Shown one piece after another: positions 1 through 5,547 of a DNA stretch of 6,238 nt; within the stretch, counting starts at the first letter, position 1; each line of letters begins with the position of its first letter. The notes beneath the pieces are model-generated. The model was given only the letters and a program-made list of their open reading frames with translations, had not been told where the DNA came from and made no database searches. The stretch is from positions 1 through 6,238 of the forward strand of contig WAOZ01000005.1 in NCBI GenBank assembly GCA_015520975.1, written 5' to 3'. The position numbers were made by a program, and so were the translations under genes. This DNA is from DHVE2 group archaeon. GTDB taxonomy: Archaea; Thermoplasmatota; Thermoplasmata; Thermoplasmatales; Aciduliprofundaceae.

Positions 1-4
1 AAGT

Positions 5-214
5 ATGTCGCTGAAACCGTGGATACGGAGGAGGTATGAGTACTTACTTGAAAACTTCGGTGAGGAGGAGTTTGGCCGTGAAGAGGCCTATGCAGTTCTA
101 AAAGAAAAATTCGGCGATGAGATTGAAGAAGTATCACGCATTCTTTCAGACATAAAAAAGGAGGGGCTTATTTTCAGAGGCTGGTTCAAAAAAGAGATGT
201 GGTCAAAAATGTGA
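5..214 (+). CDS. Small helical protein, possibly winged-helix-like (may be the 3' end of a longer gene)
   Basis: I do not recognise this 69-residue protein. It is rich in charged residues (many Glu, Lys and Arg) and reads as three or four short helices followed by an IFRGWF segment. That layout is compatible with a small winged-helix DNA-binding domain, but this is only an impression. The reading frame has no stop between the window edge and the first ATG (position 5), so the gene may begin outside the window and the start is uncertain. Its TGA stop overlaps the GTG of the next small gene (GTGA, 211-214), which in turn overlaps the metallopeptidase gene at 336. The three are therefore probably one transcript with translational coupling. 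DUF45 peptidases are often encoded next to type I restriction genes, but nothing here proves such a link. Confidence 0.6.
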   Translation: MSLKPWIRRRYEYLLENFGEEEFGREEAYAVLKEKFGDEIEEVSRILSDIKKEGLIFRGWFKKEMWSKM

Positions 215-339
215 GAGAAATGGTCAGAAAAAAGATCCTGCTTTATATGGTCTCTCACAATGCGTACGACGGCGATAAACTGAACGCGATAGTGGATGAG
301 ATTATGAAGCTTCTGCCTTTGCTGGAGGCGGATAAATGA
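211..339 (+). CDS. 42-residue microprotein bridging two overlapping genes
   Basis: A short open frame runs from GTG at 211 (or ATG at 220, giving 39 residues) to the TGA at 337-339. The evidence that it is real is positional: its GTG overlaps the stop of the upstream gene as GTGA, and its stop overlaps the ATG of the downstream metallopeptidase as ATGA. It exactly fills what would otherwise be a 121-base gap. The product (VREMVRKKILLYMVSHNAYD at its start) looks like a basic amphipathic helix, then a turn, then an acidic helix with the pattern IVDEIMKLLPLLEA. No membrane segment, cysteine cluster or known motif is visible. Alternative reading: an untranslated spacer that happens to be open. 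The matched 4-base overlaps at both ends make translation more likely than not. Confidence 0.5.
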   Translation: MREMVRKKILLYMVSHNAYDGDKLNAIVDEIMKLLPLLEADK

Positions 340-980
340 AAATTATCTGGAGAAATGTGAAGTATCCCCGCATTGATTTAAGAGACGGTGATGTGGTCGT
401 TATCGCACCACCCGGCACTGATATTCAGATGCTTTTAGAAAAGAAAAAAGGCTGGATAGATAAAAATCTCAGGCTGGTGAAAGAGCTTAAAAGAAAGGCC
501 GAAGAAGATATAGTAAAACACGGTATCCGAATTCTGGATAGATATATGGATATGCGTCACAACTGCAAAAATCCGGGAATCCACGGAAACACGGTATATA
601 TTTGCAAAAAGCGAAATGATCTTCTGAAAAGACAACTTAAAAACATGCTCAGGGAAGATTTGAATGCGCGGGTTATGAAATTCAGCAAGATTCTGGAGAT
701 TGAGCCGAACAGAATATACATCCGTGAACAAAAAACAAAATGGGGAAGCTGCTCTTCATTGGGAAATCTCAGCTTCAATCTTCTGCTTGTGTTTCTTCCT
801 GAGCATTTCCGGGACTATGTGGTGGCGCATGAAATAACGCATTTACTGTACAGAAACCATGGGAAAAAATTTAAAGAAACGCTGTCACGCTTAAATGTGC
901 GAATTCCTACTAAAGATGATATTCTGTTTATGTGGTATTATTCAACGCTATGTGCTCAAAAACTGTACATTAAAAAATAA
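336..980 (+). CDS. YgjP/DUF45-family zinc metallopeptidase-like protein (M48-like)
   Basis: The 214-residue protein has the family's two hallmark motifs. The first is KTKWGSCSS at residues 133-141. The second is the zinc-binding HEITH at 165-169, followed by LLYRNHGKKF with His175 as the expected third metal ligand. These motifs identify the DUF45 (PF01863) YgjP-like group, soluble putative metal-dependent hydrolases of about 200-240 residues. The length here is normal and all key residues are intact. The N-terminal half (a beta-rich start, then a Lys-rich helix from about residue 34 to 62) is the usual variable part. No signal peptide or membrane segment is present, so it should act in the cytoplasm. 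The substrate is unknown. In many prokaryotes the family sits beside type I restriction genes, but no hsd gene is visible here. It is the last gene of an overlapping trio and converges with the membrane-protein gene only 6 bases away. Confidence 0.88.
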   Translation: MKIIWRNVKYPRIDLRDGDVVVIAPPGTDIQMLLEKKKGWIDKNLRLVKELKRKAEEDIVKHGIRILDRYMDMRHNCKNPGIHGNTVYICKKRNDLLKRQLKNMLREDLNARVMKFSKILEIEPNRIYIREQKTKWGSCSSLGNLSFNLLLVFLPEHFRDYVVAHEITHLLYRNHGKKFKETLSRLNVRIPTKDDILFMWYYSTLCAQKLYIKK

Positions 981-986
981 AACGGC

Positions 987-1625
987 TCACAGTGTCAATG
1001 TGCCCATGTACTCGAGTATTGCCAGCAGCATACCCATTACCACTATCACCTGTGGGAAAGATGAGATGAAAATCAATTTCCTGAATCCCTCGTCCAGTCC
1101 GATGTTCTCCTCTTCGAAGCTTATCAGAATATTCCTCACAACCAGTCCGTAAACAATCCCACCAATGAATGCGGCGATGCACATTATTTCAATCCCGATC
1201 AGGAATGCATGCGGAGAAACGGGAAGACCGTTCCAGTTGTTTGCCGTATATGCAATATATCCGCGTAGGTACATCACGAGTATAAAAATACCCCCGTTTT
1301 CTGACGAGGTATTGATAACCAGAGCCTTACCCTGAACCTTCGGATTTTTCTTCACTTCACGAAGTAATTCGGGAAACATAATTGCGCGTCCGAGATTCCC
1401 ACCGAGCACGCCGATGGAGAAAAAGAAGATCACAGTGCCCAGATAGTCGGGTGGTATGATTTTCAAACCTATTACATATGCCAAGATAACATAAGTTGCG
1501 GACGGAAATCCCATAACGGCAAAAACAATGTACTTCTGAGTCAAACCCATCTCTTTCTGCGTGATCAGGAACACCAGAAACGCGGATACATACGCTATCA
1601 CAATCCCGCCCAGTGCAAGTATCAT
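987..1625 (-). CDS. Six-helix membrane protein resembling a triplicated rotary ATPase subunit c (subunit K, proteolipid)
   Basis: The 212-residue protein has six hydrophobic segments at roughly residues 2-21, 31-54, 62-83, 102-127, 138-164 and 184-207. They pair into three hairpins. Hairpin 2 shows the c-subunit signature: a glycine-rich helix (IGVLGGNLGRAI, 71-82), a polar loop with KNP and GKALV (93-103), and a second helix carrying SENGGIFILV (108-117), where Glu109 sits at the ion-binding carboxylate position. Hairpin 3 repeats this with GGIVYG, then FPQVIVVMGM, with Gln192 at the equivalent site. Hairpin 1 has FPSATYVILAY with Ser42 there. A triplicated c subunit is known from Methanocaldococcus. 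Alone among atp genes, this could be the true proteolipid or a divergent paralogue. The assignment is by motif only. The ATG at 1625 follows an in-frame TGA a few codons upstream, which supports the start. Confidence 0.55.
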   Translation of the reverse strand: MILALGGIVIAYVSAFLVFLITQKEMGLTQKYIVFAVMGFPSATYVILAYVIGLKIIPPDYLGTVIFFFSIGVLGGNLGRAIMFPELLREVKKNPKVQGKALVINTSSENGGIFILVMYLRGYIAYTANNWNGLPVSPHAFLIGIEIMCIAAFIGGIVYGLVVRNILISFEEENIGLDEGFRKLIFISSFPQVIVVMGMLLAILEYMGTLTL

Positions 1626-1691
1626 AAACGATAATCAAAATTATAGATAAAAATTTTACCTTACTGTGTATATACCCTTCGCTGGCAATCA

Positions 1692-1699
1692 TATTTAAA
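1692..1699 (-). promoter_or_regulatory. TATA box for the six-helix membrane protein
   Basis: On the minus strand this reads TTTAAATA, a perfect archaeal box A. It predicts a transcript start near 1670 and a leader of about 45 bases before the ATG at 1625. A weaker AT-rich alternative (minus-strand TTTTTATC, about 1648-1655) lies 26 bases upstream of the ATG and would give a leaderless mRNA. The sequence does not decide between them. Confidence 0.4.
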
Positions 1700-1732
1700 A
1701 GCCATTCATGGAACATGGAGACAGCATAAACA

Positions 1733-1740
1733 TTAAAATA
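1733..1740 (+). promoter_or_regulatory. TATA box for tRNA-Ser
   Basis: TTAAAATA is centred about 28 bases upstream of the first base of the tRNA-Ser gene (1765), the normal spacing of an archaeal box A. It is divergent from the membrane-protein promoter, about 35 bases away. Confidence 0.5.
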
Positions 1741-1764
1741 CAGAAATATCTTTCACTGAATCGG

Positions 1765-1848
1765 GCCGGGGTTGCCGAGAGGTAAGGCGCCAGCCTGGAG
1801 AGCTGGTTCCCGATTTAGGGAGCGTGGGTTCAAATCCCACCCCCGGCG
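1765..1848 (+). tRNA. tRNA-Ser, anticodon GGA
   Basis: A full cloverleaf can be drawn. The acceptor is GCCGGGG (1765-1771) with CCCCGGC (1841-1847). The D-stem is GCC/GGC (1774-1776, 1786-1788). The anticodon stem is CCAGC/GCTGG (1790-1794, 1802-1806) with loop CTGGAGA and anticodon GGA at 1797-1799. A long class II variable arm TCCC/GGGA (1808-1811, 1818-1821) follows. The T-stem is GTGGG/CCCAC with loop TTCAAAT. The discriminator is G1848, as expected for serine with its long variable arm. CCA is not encoded and no intron is present. It decodes UCC/UCU. Its 3' end is partly repeated at 2420-2493, suggesting use as an integration site. Confidence 0.97.
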
Positions 1849-1861
1849 CCTATAAGTATAT

Positions 1862-2344
1862 TCATTTCAACGCCTTTATTATTTTCTTTACCCTTCTATT
1901 TCTGGGATTTGCTTTTTCGTATTCCTCGGCCAATTGCAATACTTCTCTCTCTTTCCCTACTTCCTTGGCTACTCTCGCCAAGATTTCGAGGGAAAACACG
2001 CCCTTGGTTCTTTCGTGAATTTTCTTGATTATTTCATATTTTAACTCCGGTTTCATATCAGCCATCATAGCGGGTATGAATGCCCCGTGTTCCTCGTCAC
2101 CTAAATCAAGGCGCAAGTCCATTTCAATAAAACTCCACATATCATTGAGCTTTCCTTCTCGATATTTCACATAGGCCATTGCACCTAAAAAGCTAGGATC
2201 ACTTGGGGAATTCCATTTCTCCAAGCATCCCTTCAGCTTTCTGTAATCTGCATCAGCCATTTGGAACCCTGAGTTGAAGTATCTGATTATTATTTCCTCC
2301 ACACACTCTTTAGGGCTCTTCTCCTTTCTAAACAACCCACACAT
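1862..2344 (-). CDS. Hypothetical helical protein, possible TPR-like fold
   Basis: I do not recognise this 160-residue protein. It appears entirely alpha-helical. Helical stretches with TPR-like spacing (small residues such as Ala and Gly facing aromatic Tyr and Trp) run from about residue 45 to 150, including FLGAMAYVKYREGKLNDMWS and VLQLAEEYEKANPRN. The latter resembles the end of a tetratricopeptide unit. The protein has no signal peptide or membrane segment, and a strongly basic C-terminus (RNRRVKKIIKALK). A role as a small scaffold or interaction protein would be a guess. It lies alone between tRNA-Ser, with which it converges, and the duplicated tRNA-Ser fragment, so it may have arrived by integration. 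The ATG at 2342-2344 sits about 27 bases from an AT-rich element (2366-2374), consistent with a leaderless mRNA. Confidence 0.7.
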   Translation of the reverse strand: MCGLFRKEKSPKECVEEIIIRYFNSGFQMADADYRKLKGCLEKWNSPSDPSFLGAMAYVKYREGKLNDMWSFIEMDLRLDLGDEEHGAFIPAMMADMKPELKYEIIKKIHERTKGVFSLEILARVAKEVGKEREVLQLAEEYEKANPRNRRVKKIIKALK

Positions 2345-2365
2345 AACAAAGGATATTTATCAGAA

Positions 2366-2374
2366 GTTTTTAAT
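2366..2374 (-). promoter_or_regulatory. Possible TATA box for the 160-residue helical protein
   Basis: The minus strand reads ATTAAAAAC about 26 bases upstream of the ATG at 2344. This is the right spacing for a leaderless archaeal gene but a weak match to box A. A second AT-rich run (minus-strand ATAAATATCC, 2351-2360) is too close to the start codon to be box A for this start. Confidence 0.3.
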
Positions 2375-2419
2375 CTTTGCTCTTTCCATCTCCGACGTTT
2401 TTTGTAATTAATCATATAA

Positions 2420-2493
2420 GGAGCGTGGGTTCACGAGCATCGGCAGATGCGAGCAAGCCCTCCGTGGAGGGCGCCGAATCCCACCCCCGGCGC
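2420..2493 (+). repeat. Partial copy of the tRNA-Ser 3' end with a 43-base insertion in the T-loop
   Basis: GGAGCGTGGGTTCA (2420-2433) and AATCCCACCCCCGGCGC (2477-2493) match the tRNA-Ser variable-arm, T-arm and acceptor sequence exactly. They are split in the T-loop by 43 bases (2434-2476) that are about 72% GC. The insertion folds into two hairpins: GCATC/GATGC with loop GGCA (2437-2450), and GCCCTCC/GGAGGGC (2457-2472). No 5' half of the tRNA precedes it, so it cannot make a tRNA by itself. The outer ends AGCG (2422-2425) and CGCT (2491-2494) can also pair, giving a branched structure. It could be an attR-like border hit by a second small palindromic element, a T-loop intron relic, or a structured RNA. 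Confidence 0.75.
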
Positions 2494-3249
2494 TCACTTT
2501 TTAGCAATGACTATCAGTCGAGGAGCGTAAAGCGAATATGGTGAGCCATCGTAGTCTCCGTAAATCTTAATGACCTCCAACTCTATTTTATCTACCATCT
2601 GGATAATTTAGTGGAGAGAGTAAAGCCGCATGCGGTAATGGAACTCTCTCTCATTGTTTTTCACCGTGAGCGTTAAAACACTCGTTTCCGGATCGAATGA
2701 ATATCGCAATAAAAAAGTTTATCGTTCTCTCTGACAACTATCTCGGGTTTCCATTCATACAATATAACATAGTTTTTGCTGATAAGATAATCTCTGTTTC
2801 GTAAATCCAGTATCAGCAAGCCGCCATCGTTCAAAAAATCAGAGAAACGCGAAAGAACTTTGAAATTCGTTTCCTCATCAAAGTATCCGAAGCTGCCGTA
2901 CCAGTTCAGCACCACATCAAATTTTTCATCAAGCTCCCCAGTTCTCATATCTTCAACGATGAATTTTCCGCTCATAGGAGTTTTGCTCCTGGCTTTTTCA
3001 ATGTATTTTAGAGAAATATCCACTCCCGTTACATTGTATCCTTTTTCGATTAAACCCGCACTTATGCGGCCATCTCCGCATGGGATATCAAGTACAGTTT
3101 TTGCATTCTTCAAAAAGGATAATGCCATCTATAAAATCAATATGTTTTGGAGTTTCTTCATAAACTGATTTGGGCACGGTTAACAGATCAAACAGTAAGT
3201 CTCCATGCTTCACATAAACATCCACGAACCAATCATCATCTGAGTTCAT
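2494..3249 (-). pseudogene. Frameshifted class I SAM-dependent methyltransferase
   Basis: Three pieces read as one protein of about 250 residues. The N-terminus runs from ATG at 3247-3249 (MNSDDDWFVDVYVKHGDLLF...) to near 3130. The core (3128-2673) has motif I as VLDIPCGDGR and the acidic GVDIS strand end, both SAM-binding, then DVVLNWYGSFGYF and LLILDLRNRDY. The C-terminus (about 2710 to the TGA at 2494-2496) reads RYSFDPETSVLTLTVKNNE, then, after an in-frame TAA at 2608-2610, IKIYGDYDGSPYSLYAPRLI. The first shift lies at about 3120-3133. The second lies at a run of six A (2711-2716, plus strand). They compensate, so the ends share a frame. Two shifts plus a stop argue for decay rather than sequencing error. 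The ATG at 3128 is not the true start, because the family's N-terminal region lies upstream in another frame. The substrate cannot be inferred. The stop codon abuts the tRNA-Ser fragment. Confidence 0.85.
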
Positions 3250-3270
3250 AAATTAAAGATGTTTTGATTG

Positions 3271-3281
3271 CTAAAAAATAT
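3271..3281 (-). promoter_or_regulatory. Probable TATA box of the decayed methyltransferase gene
   Basis: The minus strand reads ATATTTTTTAG about 27 bases upstream of the ATG at 3249. That spacing fits a leaderless archaeal transcript and supports 3249 as the ancestral start. Confidence 0.35.
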
Positions 3282-3341
3282 TTCTTTTGCCTCATTAGAG
3301 ATATTCTTCAAGACCCCTGATCCACACTCAAAAAACGAAAA

Positions 3342-3349
3342 TTTTAAAA
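3342..3349 (+). promoter_or_regulatory. TATA box for the tRNA(CAU)/tRNA-Lys pair
   Basis: TTTTAAAA is centred about 30 bases upstream of the first tRNA base at 3376. The two tRNA genes are 26 bases apart with no clear box A between them, so they are probably co-transcribed. Confidence 0.5.
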
Positions 3350-3375
3350 TCATGTATCCAATACGCCCCTTGGAC

Positions 3376-3449
3376 GGGGCCGTAGCTTAGCTAGGTAGAG
3401 CGACGGGCTCATAACCCGTCGGTCGCCGGTTCAAATCCGGCCGGCCCCA
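3376..3449 (+). tRNA. tRNA with CAU anticodon (Ile2 or elongator Met)
   Basis: The acceptor is GGGGCCG (3376-3382) with CGGCCCC (3442-3448) and discriminator A3449. The anticodon stem is ACGGG/CCCGT (3403-3407, 3415-3419) with loop CTCATAA and anticodon CAT at 3410-3412. The T-stem is GCCGG/CCGGC with loop TTCAAAT. CCA is not encoded and there is no intron. Archaeal initiator tRNAs normally have an A1:U72 pair. The G1:C72 pair here argues against an initiator, although the three G:C pairs in the anticodon stem are an initiator-like trait. The GGG-type acceptor and D-arm resemble archaeal tRNA-Ile2, whose CAU is modified with agmatidine to read AUA, but elongator Met cannot be excluded. Confidence 0.93.
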
Positions 3450-3475
3450 TGCCCGATATTGAATGTTATCAAAAT

Positions 3476-3549
3476 GGGCCAGTAGCTTAGCCAGGTAGAG
3501 CGCGGGACTCTTAATCCCGTGGTCGGGGGTTCGAATCCCTCCTGGCCCG
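3476..3549 (+). tRNA. tRNA-Lys, anticodon CUU
   Basis: The acceptor is GGGCCAG (3476-3482) with CTGGCCC (3542-3548) and discriminator G3549. The anticodon stem is CGGGA/TCCCG (3503-3507, 3515-3519) with loop CTCTTAA and anticodon CTT at 3510-3512. The T-stem is GGGGG/CCCTC with one G:U pair and loop TTCGAAT. CCA is not encoded. A T-rich stretch (TTTTCTT, from 3551) follows and may end transcription. The recombinase gene starts its 3' end only about 70 bases further on and points at this tRNA, so the tRNA 3' end is the natural candidate for an integration site. Confidence 0.96.
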
Positions 3550-3619
3550 CTTTTCTTGTGACTGGGGTGGCATGGTTTAGTTACTCTGCCCTTTTTGGAA
3601 ACTTTGTGTTTTTTAGATT

Positions 3620-4888
3620 TCATTGCGCCTCGCCCTTTAACTTCTTTATATACTCGTGACCCAAAGGTTTCCACGGCCCGAAACTTTTGTCTCGTTTTTG
3701 TATCTCATCTAAGCTCCATTCCATGTTGAGACGCCGTATATATCTCTGGGTTGTTTTGAGATGTTTGTGTCCCAAAAGCCTTCTTATTGTTTCCAAATCA
3801 ACCCTTTCCTTAAGCCAACTGATGGCTCTCCAATGTCTTGCAGCATGCGCATGGAATTGTGGTATTCCCGCCATTTTACCTGCATCCTTGCATATCTTCC
3901 TAGCATAAGGCTGAGTTAATCTTCCCCTTGGTGTTGTGAAAACTGCGTTTGGGTCTGTCCTCAATCTGTACTTATCTTTGTACTCTATCAACATTGCCAT
4001 AACCTTTGGATGCACTGGTACGACTCTCTTCTTTCCACCTTTCCCGCATCTTATTGTTACCTTGGGCATATTTGGATTGGACAAATCAAAATCATTCCAA
4101 TTCAAACTTACAGCCTCGTTAATCCGTATGCCCGTGGAAAAGAGAAGATGGAGTAATGCCCTATTCCTAGCATCTATATCTGGTCTAGTCCATCTCACCG
4201 ACAGTATCTTTCTCATCTCTTCGTCTGTAGGTACATAGAAGTATTCGTCATCGCTTTCTGTATGCTTGAAGTATTTTAGTTTCTCTTCAAATCCTCTAAA
4301 CTCTAGATATCTGTTGAGGTATTTTACCCAGTTGTTTATGGTTATTATCGGTTTTCCAGATGTTCTCTTTTCATAAAGCTTGTCGGTTATTTCCTCCAAT
4401 GTTGCCATATCCAAGTCAATTCCCAGCTGTTCCTCTATGAATTCCACATAGCTCATTGTCTGGTTTATTGTAGATACCGAGTATCTGTCGCTATGCCCAA
4501 GCTCGTGAAGAAGTACCTTTTGAATGAATGCCACAACTACATTTTCCATGTCTTTCTCTTCTAAATATGGAATAAATGCCAGAAGTTGCCTGTATATGGC
4601 CTCTAAATACCCTACGCTGAACTCATGAATGAAAATTCCATAGATTATCTGTTTCTTTCCCTTAATTTCCTCTTCTCCCTGAGCAATCTCTGCCATACTG
4701 AACGGATGTCTTTTCTCGGTAGTAAAAACAATGGCAGTATCTGGAGGAATGGTCAAAGATTTTAGAGCTTTAGCCACATATTTTTCATGTCTGTATGCTG
4801 GCCTATCTCCCTTTAGCCACCTAACCTTCCCAAGATATGGCACCAGCTCTTTAGTCGTTATTCCGAATATCCTATCTCTTTTTTCCAT
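3620..4888 (-). CDS. Tyrosine recombinase/integrase with an N-terminal HELGH zincin-like domain
   Basis: The C-terminal half of this 422-residue protein is a complete XerC/D-type tyrosine recombinase. Arg255 lies in STGIRINEAV, the catalytic Lys in GKGGKKR (282-288), His348-x-x-Arg351 in HAHAARHW, His374 in LLGHKH, and the nucleophile Tyr383 in TTQRYIRR. A core-binding region precedes it (about 160-215). It should cut and rejoin DNA at att sites. Residues 1-140 are not needed for a recombinase of usual archaeal length (about 280 residues) and contain VLLHELGHSD with HELGH at 128-132, the zinc-binding HExxH pattern of metallopeptidases. Whether the whole zincin fold is present cannot be judged by eye. 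The ATG at 4888 overlaps the preceding gene's stop by 17 bases, suggesting coupled translation. The 3' end faces tRNA-Lys, a likely att site. Confidence 0.9.
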   Translation of the reverse strand: MEKRDRIFGITTKELVPYLGKVRWLKGDRPAYRHEKYVAKALKSLTIPPDTAIVFTTEKRHPFSMAEIAQGEEEIKGKKQIIYGIFIHEFSVGYLEAIYRQLLAFIPYLEEKDMENVVVAFIQKVLLHELGHSDRYSVSTINQTMSYVEFIEEQLGIDLDMATLEEITDKLYEKRTSGKPIITINNWVKYLNRYLEFRGFEEKLKYFKHTESDDEYFYVPTDEEMRKILSVRWTRPDIDARNRALLHLLFSTGIRINEAVSLNWNDFDLSNPNMPKVTIRCGKGGKKRVVPVHPKVMAMLIEYKDKYRLRTDPNAVFTTPRGRLTQPYARKICKDAGKMAGIPQFHAHAARHWRAISWLKERVDLETIRRLLGHKHLKTTQRYIRRLNMEWSLDEIQKRDKSFGPWKPLGHEYIKKLKGEAQ

Positions 4889-5524
4889 ACCTATTCATCT
4901 CCGCAATCTCTTCCCACATCTCCTTCTCCACGATGTTATATCTTCGTATAATCTTTGTTTTGTATTTCTCCAAATCAAGAATTTTACTGGCGTCTTTGGT
5001 GTTTCTGATTATCCTCTCAATTTTTATCACATGGGCATTCTTCCCCACAGGCTCATCTAATCTCTTAAAGAGCAATATCTTCAGTGCCTCTAGCTGAGAT
5101 GGTTTGATATACAGCCGTGAAGGTATTTGAGAAACCTGAAAAATATGGAGGTGGGGGGGTAAGCGGAATGTGTATGATACGCATAGATGGTGATTATGTT
5201 ATCCTTTCCCGTGAGTTTCTCAAATTCGTATAGCACATCCATGTATATTCCCACTAGCTGAGGAAGCGAGTATTTTCGTTCTATGGGTACAAATACTGTG
5301 TGCCTCATTATCCCAGTGGCATCCCAAATTTCAAAAATTTTCTCCACTGAAGGCTCCAAAGACCTTCGTGATTTGTCAGGGAGAGGATAAGATGCTCCTC
5401 CGATGGTGTAGAGCAAGGGAGAATATCTTTTATTGTCCACCAAGTGCCTGTTTTTCATGTATTTTATCCACTTGGTGGCATCATCTCCCTTGCGTTTAAC
5501 GGCCACCATTGTTCGGAGGAGCAT
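4872..5524 (-). pseudogene. Frame-interrupted HUH relaxase/Rep-like protein (possible programmed or phase-variable frameshift)
   Basis: Two frames join into a protein of about 217 residues. Frame A runs from ATG at 5522-5524 and would stop at 5090. Frame B runs to the TAG at 4872-4874 and has no ATG or GTG start of its own after the junction, only a TTG at 5073-5075. They meet at seven C on the coding strand (plus-strand G7, 5153-5159). Joining them gives TVFVPIERKYSLPQLV (76-91), a helix with EFEKLTGKDN, then YHTHSAYPP followed by HLHIFQV. This is the spacing and H-hydrophobic-H motif of HUH relaxases and Rep proteins (His125, His127), which nick single-stranded DNA. Candidate tyrosine nucleophiles are Tyr34 and Tyr39, or the Tyr of RLYIKP. 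The C-terminus is lysine-rich and helical. The coding sequence C CCC CCC is a formal -1 slippery heptamer, so the gene may still be functional. It lies in an operon with the recombinase. Confidence 0.65.
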
Positions 5525-5525
5525 C
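5391..5525. repeat. Long nested inverted repeat covering the HUH gene start codon
   Basis: Four blocks in the left arm find perfect complements in reverse order in the right arm: GATGCTCCTCCGA (5391-5403) with 5513-5525, ATGGTG (5403-5408) with 5504-5509, GCAAGGGAGA (5413-5422) with 5484-5493, and CCACCAAGTG (5437-5446) with 5469-5478. This gives about 38 pairs over arms of about 56 bases and a 22-base loop. The outermost block contains the start codon of the HUH gene. It could be a cruciform, an origin of transfer or replication recognised by the HUH protein, or an mRNA hairpin hiding the start codon. Confidence 0.8.
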
Positions 5526-5547
5526 TAATAAATGTAAAGAGTGGTTA

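Larger units (their letters stand above)
1819..2493. mobile_element. Candidate small integrated cassette or integration scar at tRNA-Ser
   Basis: The 3' part of tRNA-Ser (GGAGCGTGGGTTCA, 1819-1832, continuing AATCCCACCCCCGGCGC, 1833-1849) occurs again at 2420-2433 and 2477-2493. The intervening stretch of about 570 bases holds one orphan gene on the minus strand. Direct repeats of a tRNA 3' end are typical att borders left by tyrosine recombinases, so this may be a deleted remnant of an integrated element. No integrase is present inside, and the second copy is interrupted, so the interpretation is inference. Confidence 0.35.

Noticed and set aside
435..778. Minus-strand frames opposite the DUF45 gene
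   Set aside because: They lie opposite a gene with intact family motifs and have no recognisable domain or promoter.
2673..3128. 151-residue methyltransferase starting at the ATG at 3128
   Set aside because: The N-terminal family sequence lies upstream in another frame with a better promoter position, and the C-terminus continues in a third segment. The frame is one piece of a broken gene.
3383..3502. 20-base near-identical repeat (TAGCTTAGC.AGGTAGAGCG) at 3383-3402 and 3483-3502
   Set aside because: It is simply the D-arm shared by the two neighbouring tRNAs, not an att site or a CRISPR repeat.
3387..3674. 95-residue minus-strand frame over the tRNA pair (GPGGIRTPDHG, WGRPDLNRRPTGYEP)
   Set aside because: This is the antisense translation of the two tRNA genes, a well-known spurious protein. 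Its ATG merely overlaps the recombinase stop codon.
4872..5075. Independent 67-residue protein starting at TTG 5075
   Set aside because: The frame is open well upstream of that TTG to the C7 run and continues the HUH protein. No ribosome-binding context supports a separate start.
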